Shown: one piece after another, positions 38,142 to 46,530 of the stretch | How the letters are laid out: each line of letters begins with the position of its first letter | Numbering within the stretch: position 1 is the stretch's first letter | NCBI GenBank assembly: GCA_002433075.1 | Contig: DJHM01000022.1 | Location: forward strand, 30,161-94,160 | Source: Latescibacteria bacterium UBA6620 | GTDB lineage: Bacteria; Latescibacterota; UBA2968 | DNA length: 64,000 bases | Direction: 5' to 3' | Program-made: the position numbers and the translations under genes | Notes under the pieces: generated by a model | Seen by the model: the letters and a program-made list of their open reading frames with translations, nothing else | What the model was told of the DNA's origin: nothing | Databases searched by the model: none

Positions 38142-38170
38142 TTGACGCGGGCGCGAAGATAAGGAATATT
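38142..38170 (+). promoter_or_regulatory. Candidate sigma-70-type promoter
   Basis: TTGACG (38142-38147), 17 bp, AATATT (38165-38170). It sits 52 bp before the cyclic-nucleotide-binding gene. Confidence 0.35.
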
Positions 38171-38221
38171 TAAAAAAGCCACAAAGAAACAATGGCTTAG
38201 ACCATCTCAATAGAGGCATCT

Positions 38222-38749
38222 GTGAGCCAGGATGTTTCGCAATTCGTCGCCACCGTACGCCGGATCCCGCTCTTCGCGGGGCTCAATCCGACCCAGGCCG
38301 TATCGATCCTGAAGGTCTGCGACCGCACGTCCGTCGAGGCGGGGAACGTCGTCTGCCGTTCCGGGGACCGTAGCGATTCGATGTTCATCCTGCTTACCGG
38401 GGTCCTGTCGGTCCGGTTGGAAGACGGTACCCAGGTTGCGAAGATCGAGCCTGTCGCCCCCGTCGGCGAAATGGGGCTGTTCACAGAGGAGCCCCGGTCC
38501 GCAACCGTGGTCGCAGCCGAAGCGTGCAGCCTCTTCGAGCTCGGAAAATACAAGCTCCAGGGCGCAATGCGACAGAACAAGGAGATCGAAATTAACATCT
38601 CTCGAAACCTCATCTCGATCCTCTCGCAGCGTCTGCGCGACGCCAACTCGGAGCTCAGTTTCCTGAGGGGCGTCGTGGCCGATCAGGGAACAGGAGAGGT
38701 AGAGGTGCCCGATACGGAAGAGTCACCGCTACCTCCTGACACGCTGTAG
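38222..38749 (+). CDS. Cyclic nucleotide-binding domain protein
   Basis: 175 residues from GTG 38222. One cNMP domain (about 10-130): IPLFAGLNPTQAVSIL, VVCRSGDRSDSMFILLTGVL, VGEMGLFTEEPRSATVVA, which matches the phosphate-binding cassette. The tail from about 140 has no HTH, so it is not a CRP regulator. It probably senses cAMP or cGMP and acts through a partner. The N-terminal kinase at 41.3 kb carries a similar domain. A strong terminator follows. Confidence 0.84.
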   Translation: MSQDVSQFVATVRRIPLFAGLNPTQAVSILKVCDRTSVEAGNVVCRSGDRSDSMFILLTGVLSVRLEDGTQVAKIEPVAPVGEMGLFTEEPRSATVVAAEACSLFELGKYKLQGAMRQNKEIEINISRNLISILSQRLRDANSELSFLRGVVADQGTGEVEVPDTEESPLPPDTL

Positions 38750-38804
38750 CCTTCCTGGCTCGGCGAATGCGGTTGGTGGTGGCAGCGGTGACGGCGCCCA
38801 ATGA

Positions 38805-38840
38805 CAAAAGGCCCATCGTGAAGAGCGATTGGGCCTTTTG
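38805..38840 (+). terminator. Intrinsic terminator
   Basis: CAAAAGGCCCA (38805-38815) pairs with TGGGCCTTTTG (38830-38840), with a 3-bp inner helix. T-run on the plus side and A-run on the other, so it may work in both directions between this gene and the minus-strand cluster. Confidence 0.78.
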
Positions 38841-38868
38841 TGTGAATGCCAGCGCGACACCGTTCAGG

Positions 38869-39138
38869 TCAGAACATCTCGGGTCCACTGATGTCGTCGA
38901 AGGTTTTCGCTAAATTAAAGAGCACCAGTAATGTCACCACCAACCCGGCGATCACCATCCCCTTATCAGTTTTCTGCTCGAACACGACAATTTCCTCGAT
39001 ATCCGACATCCGGATCTCCAGCGACCCGTAGTGGGTTTTCTCGTGCTGCACGGTGATCGAACTCAGACCGATCCATTCACCCTCGGGCTCCGGATAATCC
39101 TCGCCCCGAACCAACACGCGATTGATCGTGCACTTCAC
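38869..39138 (-). CDS. Small membrane protein (or 3' half of a split gene)
   Basis: 89 residues from GTG 39138. It has a beta-rich N-part (WIGLSSITVQHEKTHYGSLEIRMSDIEEIVV) followed by one hydrophobic segment (GMVIAGLVVTLLVLFNLA). It is in the same frame as the lipoprotein ORF just upstream; only a TAG at 39145-39147 lies between. It may be the second half of one exported protein. Function unknown. Confidence 0.5.
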   Translation of the reverse strand: MKCTINRVLVRGEDYPEPEGEWIGLSSITVQHEKTHYGSLEIRMSDIEEIVVFEQKTDKGMVIAGLVVTLLVLFNLAKTFDDISGPEMF

Positions 39139-39144
39139 CCGGTT

Positions 39145-39318
39145 CTACTTCCAGATCTCGGGATAGTCGCTCTCGGATTTCAGCGTCAGACCGATCCTGT
39201 TCTGTCCAGCCCGTATCTCCTGTCTTTCGACTCTTCGTGCAAGAGTTGTCGCACACCCCGTCTGGCCGAGCAGTGATACCGCCAGAACCATACTGATAAT
39301 TCGCCTCAGGATTGCCAT
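39145..39318 (-). CDS. Small lipoprotein (57 aa), possibly 5' half of a split gene
   Basis: ATG 39318 has a GGGAGGG site. A lipobox LLGQTGC ends the signal sequence (ILRRIISMVLAVSLLGQTGC), so the mature protein starts at Cys. Then ATTLARRVERQEIRAGQNRI and a TAG after EIWK. Because reading through TAG gives an unbroken protein of about 148 residues with the next ORF, a nonsense mutation or base error is plausible. Confidence 0.5.
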   Translation of the reverse strand: MAILRRIISMVLAVSLLGQTGCATTLARRVERQEIRAGQNRIGLTLKSESDYPEIWK

Positions 39319-39483
39319 TCCCTCCCCCAATCTCTCAATAGTCGAACGATGCCAGGATCGCAATCCCCCCACGTCTGGGGGCGAGATCGACACGCACGCG
39401 ATCGATTGAAACCGGTTTCCAGCTTTCACCGGGAGCCATCAGATACCCGGGAGAAGACCGGCCGCGCCCAGAACCACCCCCAT

Positions 39484-39975
39484 CTACGCTGCCTTCTCGG
39501 AAGCCCGTTTCACCCTGTACGTCTCGGTGCCCAACGTCCAGCACTTCCCGTTACTGAACGGTGTCGGGAAACACGCTTGATTGGATTCCACAGCTACCTG
39601 TCTGGACCGAGTCTGAGACCCCCCCGAACTTCCGATCAGGACACCAAGACCGGCGCCAACCACAAGACCACCGAACGCCCATCGTCCCCTTCCCGCCGCC
39701 TGACTCGCGTCGAATCGTGTCACGGAGCGAAGCGGCACGCTCACCCGCTCTCCGGACCGGATCCGCACCGCCACCGAATCTTTCCCCGCCGATACCAGGT
39801 CACCCACGAGCCACACCTTCCCCGACTCAGAATCAGATCCACCTTCCGCGATCACCCTTACCCGATCGCCCGATCGAACGCTCGTTTCGGTTCCCACCGA
39901 GACCTGGGCGACACAAGGGACGACCGCTTGAAGCAGGCACAGGGCCATCGAGACAACGATTCGAACCGATTTCAT
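39484..39975 (-). CDS. Secreted protein with beta domain and hydrophobic segment
   Basis: 163 residues from ATG 39975 with a GGGGAGGAG site. Signal peptide (SVRIVVSMALCLLQAVVPCVAQ), then a beta-rich part with GDRVRVIAEGG, LVSAGKDSVAVRIRSGERVSVPLRSVTRF, and a glycine-rich hydrophobic segment (WAFGGLVVGAGLGVLIGSSGG). The type fits a family of small exported proteins seen in related genomes (from memory). Function unknown. The fragment at 40.0-40.25 kb looks like the C-terminus of a similar protein. Confidence 0.6.
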   Translation of the reverse strand: MKSVRIVVSMALCLLQAVVPCVAQVSVGTETSVRSGDRVRVIAEGGSDSESGKVWLVGDLVSAGKDSVAVRIRSGERVSVPLRSVTRFDASQAAGRGRWAFGGLVVGAGLGVLIGSSGGSQTRSRQVAVESNQACFPTPFSNGKCWTLGTETYRVKRASEKAA

Positions 39976-40000
39976 TTTCTTTCTCCTCCCCAACTGCCTG

Positions 40001-40250
40001 TCAGAAGTGGACGGATGCCATCAGCCGATGGCGGCCATCGAGCCCCATCGTATACCCCATTCCGAGCCGGTCCACAGGCACGCGCTCCCAGGTGTCACCA
40101 CCGATGAAGGTGCCTACCAGCGCGCCGAAGGCCCCAAACGCCGCTGCCCCTACGAGAAACCCCTTCTGTACCTGAGCCTCATCGACTTCACCGTCGAGGC
40201 TGAAACTTCCGCCGGCCGCGCCCAGGGCACCTCCGTCAGAATCGCCCGGC
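40001..40250 (-). pseudogene. C-terminal remnant of a secreted beta/TM protein
   Basis: GFLVGAAAFGAFGALVGTFI and TWERVPVDRLGMGY look like the end of a protein of the same type as the neighbour. No start codon is available in this frame downstream of the tRNA, so only a remnant or frameshifted copy is left. The open frame continues upstream across the tRNA gene, which cannot be coding. Confidence 0.45.
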
Positions 40251-40309
40251 GACTCGGCTACAGAGTATCCTGCAGGAGATCTACGCGGATACGCGCCACT
40301 GAAAAGAAA

Positions 40310-40336
40310 AGCGGACGCCCTTTCGGGACGCCCGCT
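40310..40336 (-). terminator. Intrinsic terminator after tRNA-Leu
   Basis: On the minus strand AGCGGGCGTCCC / GGGCGTCCGCT form a stem with two wobbles, followed by TTTTCTTTTC. It lies 18 bp after the tRNA 3' end. Confidence 0.75.
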
Positions 40337-40353
40337 CAATTGTCTTTTGATGG

Positions 40354-40440
40354 TGGTGCGAAAGAGGGGACTCGAACCCCTACGGCCTCTCGGCCACCAG
40401 ATCCTAAATCTGGCGTGTCTGCCAATTCCACCACTTTCGC
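40354..40440 (-). tRNA. tRNA-Leu (TAG)
   Basis: 87 nt with encoded CCA. Acceptor GCGAAAG pairs with CTTTCGC. Anticodon stem CCAGA/TCTGG encloses TTTAGGA, giving anticodon TAG. A long variable arm (TGGCCGAGAGGCC region) and the T arm GGGGTTCGAGTCCCC are present. The long variable arm and the anticodon fit leucine (codons CUA/CUN). It is isolated. Confidence 0.93.
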
Positions 40441-40594
40441 ACGTCAGTTGAAAGTAGTCTTCCACCTCTGTGTTGGCAAGCCACCACCCGAATCCTATCA
40501 AGTTGCACCCCGCCTGGAAGAGAGCCGCTTCCCCTTCCCCTATTCGGAGATTGTTTAATCGGAAATCGGAAATCCGCCTCCCTACAAAGCAGAA

Positions 40595-40620
40595 CGCCCC
40601 CGTTCCTCAGAACAGGGGCG
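40595..40620 (-). terminator. Intrinsic terminator of the small-gene pair
   Basis: CGCCCCTGTTC - TGAG - GAACGGGGGCG on the minus strand (11 bp, one wobble), followed by TTCTGCTTTG. It stands 24 bp after the stop of the 59-aa gene. Confidence 0.65.
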
Positions 40621-40644
40621 CATCGCTTCAAGGACAGAGGGGAG

Positions 40645-40824
40645 TCAGATCCGGTTCTGTCCGGCCAGTTCCAGTCCGACTTCGTTGAGTGCGTTTGGTC
40701 GAATACGGCGCGCTTTCAGGATGCGCGTCAGAGAATGGAGATACGACCGCACCTTCGGGTCCGTATGGACCTTTTTTTGAAGCTGCCAGTAGAGCTCGGC
40801 CAATTCCCTGTCTTTTGCACCCAT
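40645..40824 (-). CDS. Small hypothetical protein (59 aa)
   Basis: From ATG 40824, preceded by AAGGAG at good spacing. Charged, helical-looking protein (MGAKDRELAELYWQLQKKV, then LHSLTRILKARRIRPNALNE). No domain recognised. It follows the 51-aa membrane-protein gene by 40 bp and ends at a terminator, so they form a small transcription unit. Confidence 0.6.
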   Translation of the reverse strand: MGAKDRELAELYWQLQKKVHTDPKVRSYLHSLTRILKARRIRPNALNEVGLELAGQNRI

Positions 40825-40864
40825 TGTGCGCTCCTTCCGTAGTCGAACGTCCTTGTGCGGCCCT

Positions 40865-41020
40865 CTACCTCGTGTAATCGGCACCTGTGAAATTTCCTTT
40901 AGCGATGAATCGCAGAGTGTCCCACTCGTCCAGCAGAGCCAGACTGATCCAGATCAGAAACCCGAATCCGAGGGTGACGGCGGTCGCCAGAAGCGAAGTA
41001 GTCCAAATCACTGGAAACAC
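40865..41020 (-). CDS. Small single-pass membrane protein (51 aa)
   Basis: GTG 41020 is the first start after an in-frame TAG; a second GTG lies at 41011. It encodes FPVIWTTSLLATAVTLGFGF followed by LIWISLALLDEWDTL and a short polar tail ending in GADYTR, so one transmembrane helix with the C-tail outside the helix. No clear Shine-Dalgarno. It is between a promoter-like segment (41128-41157) and the 59-aa gene. Function unknown; the protein-like composition and position support it being real. Confidence 0.5.
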   Translation of the reverse strand: MFPVIWTTSLLATAVTLGFGFLIWISLALLDEWDTLRFIAKGNFTGADYTR

Positions 41021-41127
41021 CTACAGTTAGGAGTGTTTGGGGCGATTCTCGGCCCGAAGAACGGACGAAAACCGGTCTCCCGAGCGCGTCCTGTCCGCCT
41101 CCCTATCGCAAGCCAGGGGCCAGACAC

Positions 41128-41157
41128 CTTATAATTGAATAAATTATTTATTATCAA
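41128..41157 (-). promoter_or_regulatory. Promoter-like AT-rich segment upstream of the small-gene pair
   Basis: On the minus strand TTGATA (41157-41152), 18 bp, TATAAG (41133-41128) inside the most AT-rich patch of the region. It would start transcription about 100 bp before the 51-aa gene. The surrounding 41021-41332 holds no other gene. Confidence 0.5.
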
Positions 41158-41262
41158 TATTTTACACTCATGAGTGTCGCCCCTTCCAGTGGGTGACTGG
41201 GAAATTTTTTCCTGATTCAGTCAAAGGAGGTGCCCCGGTCGCTTCCGGTCAGGGCAAAAGAA

Positions 41263-41286
41263 AACCCGGTGCAAAAGCACCGGGTT
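41263..41286 (-). terminator. Intrinsic terminator of the histidine kinase gene
   Basis: AACCCGGTGC - TTTT - GCACCGGGTT on the minus strand, a perfect 10-bp stem followed by TTCTTTTGC, 47 bp after the kinase stop. Confidence 0.85.
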
Positions 41287-41332
41287 CGTGGGAAATCGTT
41301 GGATTGCCCCGCAGCCAGGGCTAAAAATGGAG

Positions 41333-42790
41333 CTACTCGGCTTCGTCACCCATCGAGAACGTCAGGGTAAAGGTCGACCCCACACCGGGTTCGGTTTCGA
41401 CCTCGATGACCCCGCTATGGTTTTCAACGATACGTCGGCAGACCGGTAGGCCGAAGCCGTGGCCGGTATCCTTCGTCGTGAATCCCGTTTCGAAGATTCT
41501 GGCGACCACTTCGTCCGGCATCCCCGGTCCCGTATCTCGGACAGAAACGACCAGATCCCTGTCGTCATTCAGGGCAGTCCGAACCTCTACAATGCCCGCT
41601 CCCATCGCGTCTGCCGAATTCGGAAACAAGTTGAGCAGGACCTGTTGGAGCTGGCCGGGATCCGCCTCGATCAGGGGCACGCCTTCCCCCAGGTCGAGTT
41701 CGAACTCAACTTGCCGGAAACGTCGCTGACCCTGAATGAAACTGATCAGCTTCTCGATCAGCAGGTTCACGTGCGAGGGTTCTTTCTTGAGCTTCAGCTG
41801 GCCCATCTCCATCAGGCCCGACGCGAACTTCTCCACACGTTCCAGCTGCTCCCCGATGATGCCCACGCTACGCTTGCCTTTTTCGCTCCCCTGGATGTCC
41901 GGATTGATCGCGAGCAGGTCGACGTGCCCGATCAGCACTGTTAGAAAGTTCCTCAGTTCGTGCCCGATTTCGGCCGACATCTGACCCGTCATCGCAAGCT
42001 TTTCGGACTGGATCAGCCGTGTCTCGAGCGCACGCGTTTCGGTCACATTCCGAATCCCGATTGAGGCGCCTCCGTCCCCGCCGGGAGCGACGGTCAGCTC
42101 GAAATAATGCGTCTCTCCATCGTCATTCTCGTATTCGAGGCTCATTCTCGCCAGCTGGTCGGCCTGGATAAGGATCGACAGGTTCTGCCGAACGCCCTCG
42201 CCCAGTCGAGGCACTGCTTCAAACAGATCCGTGCCTTTCCCGGAGACCGTCGGGATCAACGGAGCCCGCTCGGTGATTCGCCGGTGCTTAAGAATTCGAA
42301 AGTCGCTGTCGATCAGGAGAACAGAGTCATAGGCGCTCTCGATCACGGCCTCGTCAAGGCGACGCAGCCGGCCCGACGGGATCACCGCAAGGTTCTTCAG
42401 GATCGAGCGATGGGCCTCCACGTGCAATGCGAAAAAGCTGTCGAGAGAATCGGCCTCGAAAGCCAGCACCTCGGCATCGCCTCGCGCCCGAACCGTCGCA
42501 CTCCGCGGACCGTGATCGACCAGCGCGAGTTCTCCAAAACATTCGCCGGCGCTCAGAACGGACAGCACTTCGGCTTTGCCCTCGATCGTGGCCTTTTCAA
42601 TGAGCATTTCGCCCGCAGAAATGATGAACAGACCTTCGCCTGGATCGCCTTCGTTGATGACGGCTTCTCCATCCGTACAGGTTCGGCTTGTCGCACTCCG
42701 CAACAACGTGGCACGATCATCTTCAGGCAGGTTGTCGAAAAGCGGAATCGTGAGACCGTCGGTCAAGCCGACCTCCCAACCAATGATCAA
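41333..42790 (-). CDS. Sensor histidine kinase with N-terminal cyclic-nucleotide domain
   Basis: 485 residues. Order: cNMP-binding domain (about 15-130; GECFGELALVDHGPRSATVRA), PAS-like part (about 150-255; DSDFRILKH, ETHYFELTVAPGG), dimerisation domain with H277 (IGHELRNFLTVL), then the ATPase domain with N-box NLFPNSADAM, G1 DTGPGMP and G2 GHGFGLPVC. No transmembrane segment, so a cytoplasmic kinase that could be tuned by cAMP or a like signal. No response regulator gene adjoins it. Divergent from lptD. Confidence 0.9.
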   Translation of the reverse strand: MIIGWEVGLTDGLTIPLFDNLPEDDRATLLRSATSRTCTDGEAVINEGDPGEGLFIISAGEMLIEKATIEGKAEVLSVLSAGECFGELALVDHGPRSATVRARGDAEVLAFEADSLDSFFALHVEAHRSILKNLAVIPSGRLRRLDEAVIESAYDSVLLIDSDFRILKHRRITERAPLIPTVSGKGTDLFEAVPRLGEGVRQNLSILIQADQLARMSLEYENDDGETHYFELTVAPGGDGGASIGIRNVTETRALETRLIQSEKLAMTGQMSAEIGHELRNFLTVLIGHVDLLAINPDIQGSEKGKRSVGIIGEQLERVEKFASGLMEMGQLKLKKEPSHVNLLIEKLISFIQGQRRFRQVEFELDLGEGVPLIEADPGQLQQVLLNLFPNSADAMGAGIVEVRTALNDDRDLVVSVRDTGPGMPDEVVARIFETGFTTKDTGHGFGLPVCRRIVENHSGVIEVETEPGVGSTFTLTFSMGDEAE

Positions 42791-42952
42791 TGAGTCGAAC
42801 CTCTCTGGAACCCGTGGGTTTCAGAGAAATAGGCCCACCGCATCCGGCCCCCAGAGATACCGACTGGCCCCGGCGAAACCGGAGCGTTCGTGGGTCGAAC
42901 GTCCGGCCGCGCGCATCCCTAAGTGTATAGCTTACAACCCTGAATTTCAGGA

Positions 42953-45331
42953 ATGAGCCGCATCATCCCCCTCATCACCGGCCTGAGCCTCGTTCTCCTG
43001 TTCTGGGCGCCCATCCCGGCGGTCGCCCAGCACTCGGCCCAATCGGGGGCTGTGGCCCGCCAGCCCACCGTCAGCCCGAAACCCGGGAAGGTCGTGTTCC
43101 AGGCAGATCGCGTCCTCGAAGACGCGATTTCCGACGTTCTCACCCTCGAAGGAAACGTCGTCGTGGGCTACAGCGACGTGGAAATCAGGGCTGCCCGTGT
43201 CGTATTCAATCGCAGGGGGCGCACCCTGACCGCCGAGGCGCAGGTCGACAGCGCCGGGCGCCAGATCGGAAGGCCTGACTTTTCCAGCCGCGGAGGGAAG
43301 GAGCGATTCTCGGGCAGCCGGATGGTCTACCACCTCGACTCCGGGCGGGGTCGGGTTTGGAACGGTCGAGCCGTCAGCCAGAGCAAGTACTTCATCAAGG
43401 GCGCCCACGCTATCCTCGACTCGACTCGCCACGTGCACCTCAAGGACATCTCCCTCACCACGTGTGAGGAGGATCACGAGCACTACCGGTTCCTCGTCAA
43501 CCGCCTCAAACTCGTCGAAAATGACAAGGGCGTCGCCCGAAACGTAACCTTCGAACTGGGCCCGGTCCCCGTGGCCTGGTTCCCTTTCTACGTGTTTCCC
43601 CTCCGCCAGGGGCGGCACTCCGGCGTCCTCACCCCCAGCATCGGCTCGAACAGCCGCGACGGAATCACGGTCAACAACCTCGGATACTACTACGCGCCAA
43701 GCGAATACTGGGACGCCACCCTGCGTGCGAACGTTCGTGAAACGGGCGGGATCCTCCTCCACGGTCTGTTCAGCTACAACATGCGTCGCAGAATGACCGG
43801 ACGTGTAGGCCTGCAATTCGAAAACTTCAACACTGGGACGGAGACCTCGTCGCGAAGCTGGCGTTTCGATCTGAATCACAGGCAGCGGCTTTCTTCCAGC
43901 GCCAACATCCGGGCTACCGGCAACTTCACCGACAGCCGGTCTTTCGACGAGCGAAATGCCAACGACCTCTACACCTTCCTGAATCGTCAGCTTCGGTCTT
44001 CGCTGTCGCTCGACAAGAACTGGCGGGAAGCGGGCAGAAACGTCGACCTCAGTATGACCTACATCCGCGACCTCGACAGCAAAGAGAACAGCTTTCAGGG
44101 CTTTCCGAGGCTGACCTTCAGACAGGGACGGCGCCGCATCTTCGGGTCGGACAGCGATCGAGCGTCATCCGCCCGAACCGGGGAGCCCTGGTATCGCGCC
44201 TTCTACTACAGCCTGTCGGGAGACCTGAACAATCGGTTTTCCCGAACCCCTGACGAAACCGACGAACCCGAGGACCTGGCTATCGGGGGTCTCCTGACCG
44301 TCAACAGCCAGCACCGGCCCTTCGGCTGGATCGAGTTGACGCCCAGATTTTCGACGACCCAGCGCGTTTCTCGCAACAACACCAATTCCGCGACCCGGAG
44401 AGAAACCTACAGCGGCAGCGTCACGACCGGGACGACCCTCTACGGAATTTTCAACGTCCGCGCCGGCCGATTGCGCGGCATCCGTCATCGATTCCAACCG
44501 AGGGTGGGGTTCCGCTACACCCAGAATGCGACCGTGTCAGGTGGCACCTTCGGATTCGGAGGCACCCGAACCGCCGGCGATGCACGACGTTCGGCCACCG
44601 TCAGCCTCGCCAACAGTTTTGACGTCAAGACGGCCGATCGCGATGAAGTCGAGCGAAGGTTCACGCTCCTCACCGCCAACGTCAACACCGCACTCGACTT
44701 CGATGCTCCGGGGCGACGACGCGTTCAACCCGTCCGAACCACGCTTTCCGTGAAACCCGACCGACGGATCGACCTGCGTGTGAATATGACGCACGAACTC
44801 TACGACGAGAACGACGCCTGGAAACCGTTCTCCCCCCTGTTGCGGAACCTGTCCGCCACCACGAGTCTAAGGTTCGCCGGATCCCGCGAGGATAAGTTGA
44901 GCCGTGACGATCGCACCGACTTCGGACTCGACCGCTTCGGAGAACGGTCGAACCTGAACCCCTCCGATTTCGGCTACGAGAGAAACCTCGATCGCGACAT
45001 CGACCGCACCAGGCCGTGGCGTCTCTCCATCGGCCACCAGTTCAAGTTCCGACGCACCGGCGCCACCACGACCCGAACCTCGTGGATTCGTTCGGCGCTG
45101 GCCTTCAGCCCACACCGGGATTGGCTGGTCGACTACTCAATTCGAATGGACCTGGTCAACCCCGATGTGACCAACCAGGAGATTTCGATCTACAAGGATC
45201 TCCATTGCTTCGAGGCCCAGGCGCGGGTCATCCCGAATGGCTTTGCCCGGGGCGCCGCCTTCAAGATCAACATCAAGGAGTTCCCCCAGTTCGGATTCTC
45301 CACCAAGCGGGGAAACGTCTACGGGATTTAG
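42953..45331 (+). CDS. lptD: LPS-assembly protein LptD-like
   Basis: 792 residues with a signal peptide (PLITGLSLVLLFWAPIPAVAQ). Residues about 45-200 are the OstA/LptA-like beta-jellyroll (VVFQADRVLEDAISDVLTLEGNVVVGYSDVEI), with a Cys in SLTTCEEDHEHYRF where LptD has its conserved Cys. The remainder is a predicted outer-membrane beta-barrel rich in alternating aromatic and polar strands. LptD inserts LPS into the outer leaflet. It opens the plus-strand envelope run and is separated from dtd by 138 bp. Confidence 0.87.
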   Translation: MSRIIPLITGLSLVLLFWAPIPAVAQHSAQSGAVARQPTVSPKPGKVVFQADRVLEDAISDVLTLEGNVVVGYSDVEIRAARVVFNRRGRTLTAEAQVDSAGRQIGRPDFSSRGGKERFSGSRMVYHLDSGRGRVWNGRAVSQSKYFIKGAHAILDSTRHVHLKDISLTTCEEDHEHYRFLVNRLKLVENDKGVARNVTFELGPVPVAWFPFYVFPLRQGRHSGVLTPSIGSNSRDGITVNNLGYYYAPSEYWDATLRANVRETGGILLHGLFSYNMRRRMTGRVGLQFENFNTGTETSSRSWRFDLNHRQRLSSSANIRATGNFTDSRSFDERNANDLYTFLNRQLRSSLSLDKNWREAGRNVDLSMTYIRDLDSKENSFQGFPRLTFRQGRRRIFGSDSDRASSARTGEPWYRAFYYSLSGDLNNRFSRTPDETDEPEDLAIGGLLTVNSQHRPFGWIELTPRFSTTQRVSRNNTNSATRRETYSGSVTTGTTLYGIFNVRAGRLRGIRHRFQPRVGFRYTQNATVSGGTFGFGGTRTAGDARRSATVSLANSFDVKTADRDEVERRFTLLTANVNTALDFDAPGRRRVQPVRTTLSVKPDRRIDLRVNMTHELYDENDAWKPFSPLLRNLSATTSLRFAGSREDKLSRDDRTDFGLDRFGERSNLNPSDFGYERNLDRDIDRTRPWRLSIGHQFKFRRTGATTTRTSWIRSALAFSPHRDWLVDYSIRMDLVNPDVTNQEISIYKDLHCFEAQARVIPNGFARGAAFKINIKEFPQFGFSTKRGNVYGI

Positions 45332-45374
45332 GCCGCTTCGGTCGTTTTCGCACCGCTCCATTGGCCTTCACCCC

Positions 45375-45403
45375 TTGCAATAGGCGTAGGGTTGGATTAC
45401 ATT
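45375..45403 (+). promoter_or_regulatory. Candidate promoter upstream of dtd
   Basis: TTGCAA (45375-45380), 17 bp, TACATT (45398-45403), 66 bp before the dtd start. It would serve the long operon. Confidence 0.42.
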
Positions 45404-45469
45404 CCATCGGTCTCTTTCTTCCCCTATTTATATGAATAACTGTAAGTTACGACAGAAGGGGCAAAGCCC

Positions 45470-45922
45470 TTGAGAGCGCTGATCCAGCGAGTCACAGAGG
45501 GTGGCGTCTCATCCGACCGGGGAGAGAATCGAATCGGTCCCGGGCTCGTCATCCTGCTCGGCGTCGCCGCAGCGGATACACGTAACGATTTGGACTACCT
45601 CGTCGAAAAAGTCACCCGACTCCGGATCTTCAACGACGACGGGGGCAAGATGAACAAGTCCCTCCTCGACATCGGGGGAGAAGCTCTCGTCATCAGCCAG
45701 TTCACACTCTATGCGGATACCCACAAGGGGCGGCGACCGGGCTTCACCGATGCGGCCCCACCTGAAATCGCAGCCCCGCTCTACGAGGCGTTTGCCGACG
45801 CGGTCCAGGAGGCGGGCGTGAACGTCAAGCGGGGATGGTTCGGCGCGAATATGCAGGTCGACATCCAGAACGACGGACCTGTCACCATCCTTCTCGAATC
45901 ACCCGCGAAGGAAGCCACGTGA
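45470..45922 (+). CDS. dtd: D-aminoacyl-tRNA deacylase
   Basis: 150 residues from TTG 45470, with AAGGGG upstream. Signature stretches are RVTEGGVSSD, SLLDIGGEALVISQFTLYADTHKGRRPGF in parts, and the Gly-cisPro motif NDGPVTI, which gives chiral selection. It removes D-amino acids from mischarged tRNA. The stop overlaps the GTG of maf (GTGA). Confidence 0.92.
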   Translation: MRALIQRVTEGGVSSDRGENRIGPGLVILLGVAAADTRNDLDYLVEKVTRLRIFNDDGGKMNKSLLDIGGEALVISQFTLYADTHKGRRPGFTDAAPPEIAAPLYEAFADAVQEAGVNVKRGWFGANMQVDIQNDGPVTILLESPAKEAT

Positions 45923-46530
45923 CTCCACTGATCCTCGCATCCTCCTCCCCTCGAAGAATTGAACTCACCCGGCTGCTCGGGTTCGCATTCGACGTCGATC
46001 CCAGTGATGTCGACGAAACCATCGAGGAGGCCACACCCGAGACGACCGTTTGCCGACTCGCGGAGAGGAAGGCCCGACGCGTTGCCGGTCGCCATCCCCA
46101 GGGCATTGTCATCGGCGCGGACACCGTCGTCGCGATGGGCGACCGGATCCTGGGAAAACCGATTGACAGGGACGCAGCTGTGGCCGCCATTCGCAGTCTG
46201 TCGGGTCGAACCCACGACGTCCACACCGGACTCTGCGTGATTCGAGGCGAAGAGATCGTCACCGATGTAGCCACCACTCACGTGACCTTCATGCCTCTCG
46301 ACGAGATGGAAATTCAGGCCTATGCGGACACCGACGAACCCTACGACAAGGCTGGGGCCTATGGGATCCAGGGCAAGGCCGCCGTTTTTGTCGACCGAAT
46401 CGAGGGTTGCTACTACAACGTCGTGGGGTTGCCAGTCTCGCGACTGTATCGGATGCTGCGCCCCTATCGCGACCACCTCATAGGGTCCGAGAGCCCGATC
46501 GATGTCCTCACCGCCCTCCGGGACGCCTGA
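45919..46530 (+). CDS. maf: Maf-type nucleoside triphosphate pyrophosphatase
   Basis: 203 residues from GTG 45919 overlapping dtd. Maf signatures: LILASSSPRRIELTRLLGF at the N-terminus, IVIGADTVVAMGDRILGKP in the centre, YDKAGAYGIQGKAAVFVD and GCYYNVVGLPVSRL. The product hydrolyses non-canonical or modified dNTPs/NTPs, so it prevents damage to nucleotide pools. It overlaps the RodZ-like gene by 29 bases. Confidence 0.93.
   Translation: MTPLILASSSPRRIELTRLLGFAFDVDPSDVDETIEEATPETTVCRLAERKARRVAGRHPQGIVIGADTVVAMGDRILGKPIDRDAAVAAIRSLSGRTHDVHTGLCVIRGEEIVTDVATTHVTFMPLDEMEIQAYADTDEPYDKAGAYGIQGKAAVFVDRIEGCYYNVVGLPVSRLYRMLRPYRDHLIGSESPIDVLTALRDA

Noticed and set aside
36683..38173. Plus-strand frame of about 500 codons
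   Set aside because: Opposite lysA; Arg/His-rich with no domain.
40001..40501. Minus-strand ORF of 166 codons across the tRNA
   Set aside because: It overlaps the tRNA-Leu gene; only the last part looks protein-like.
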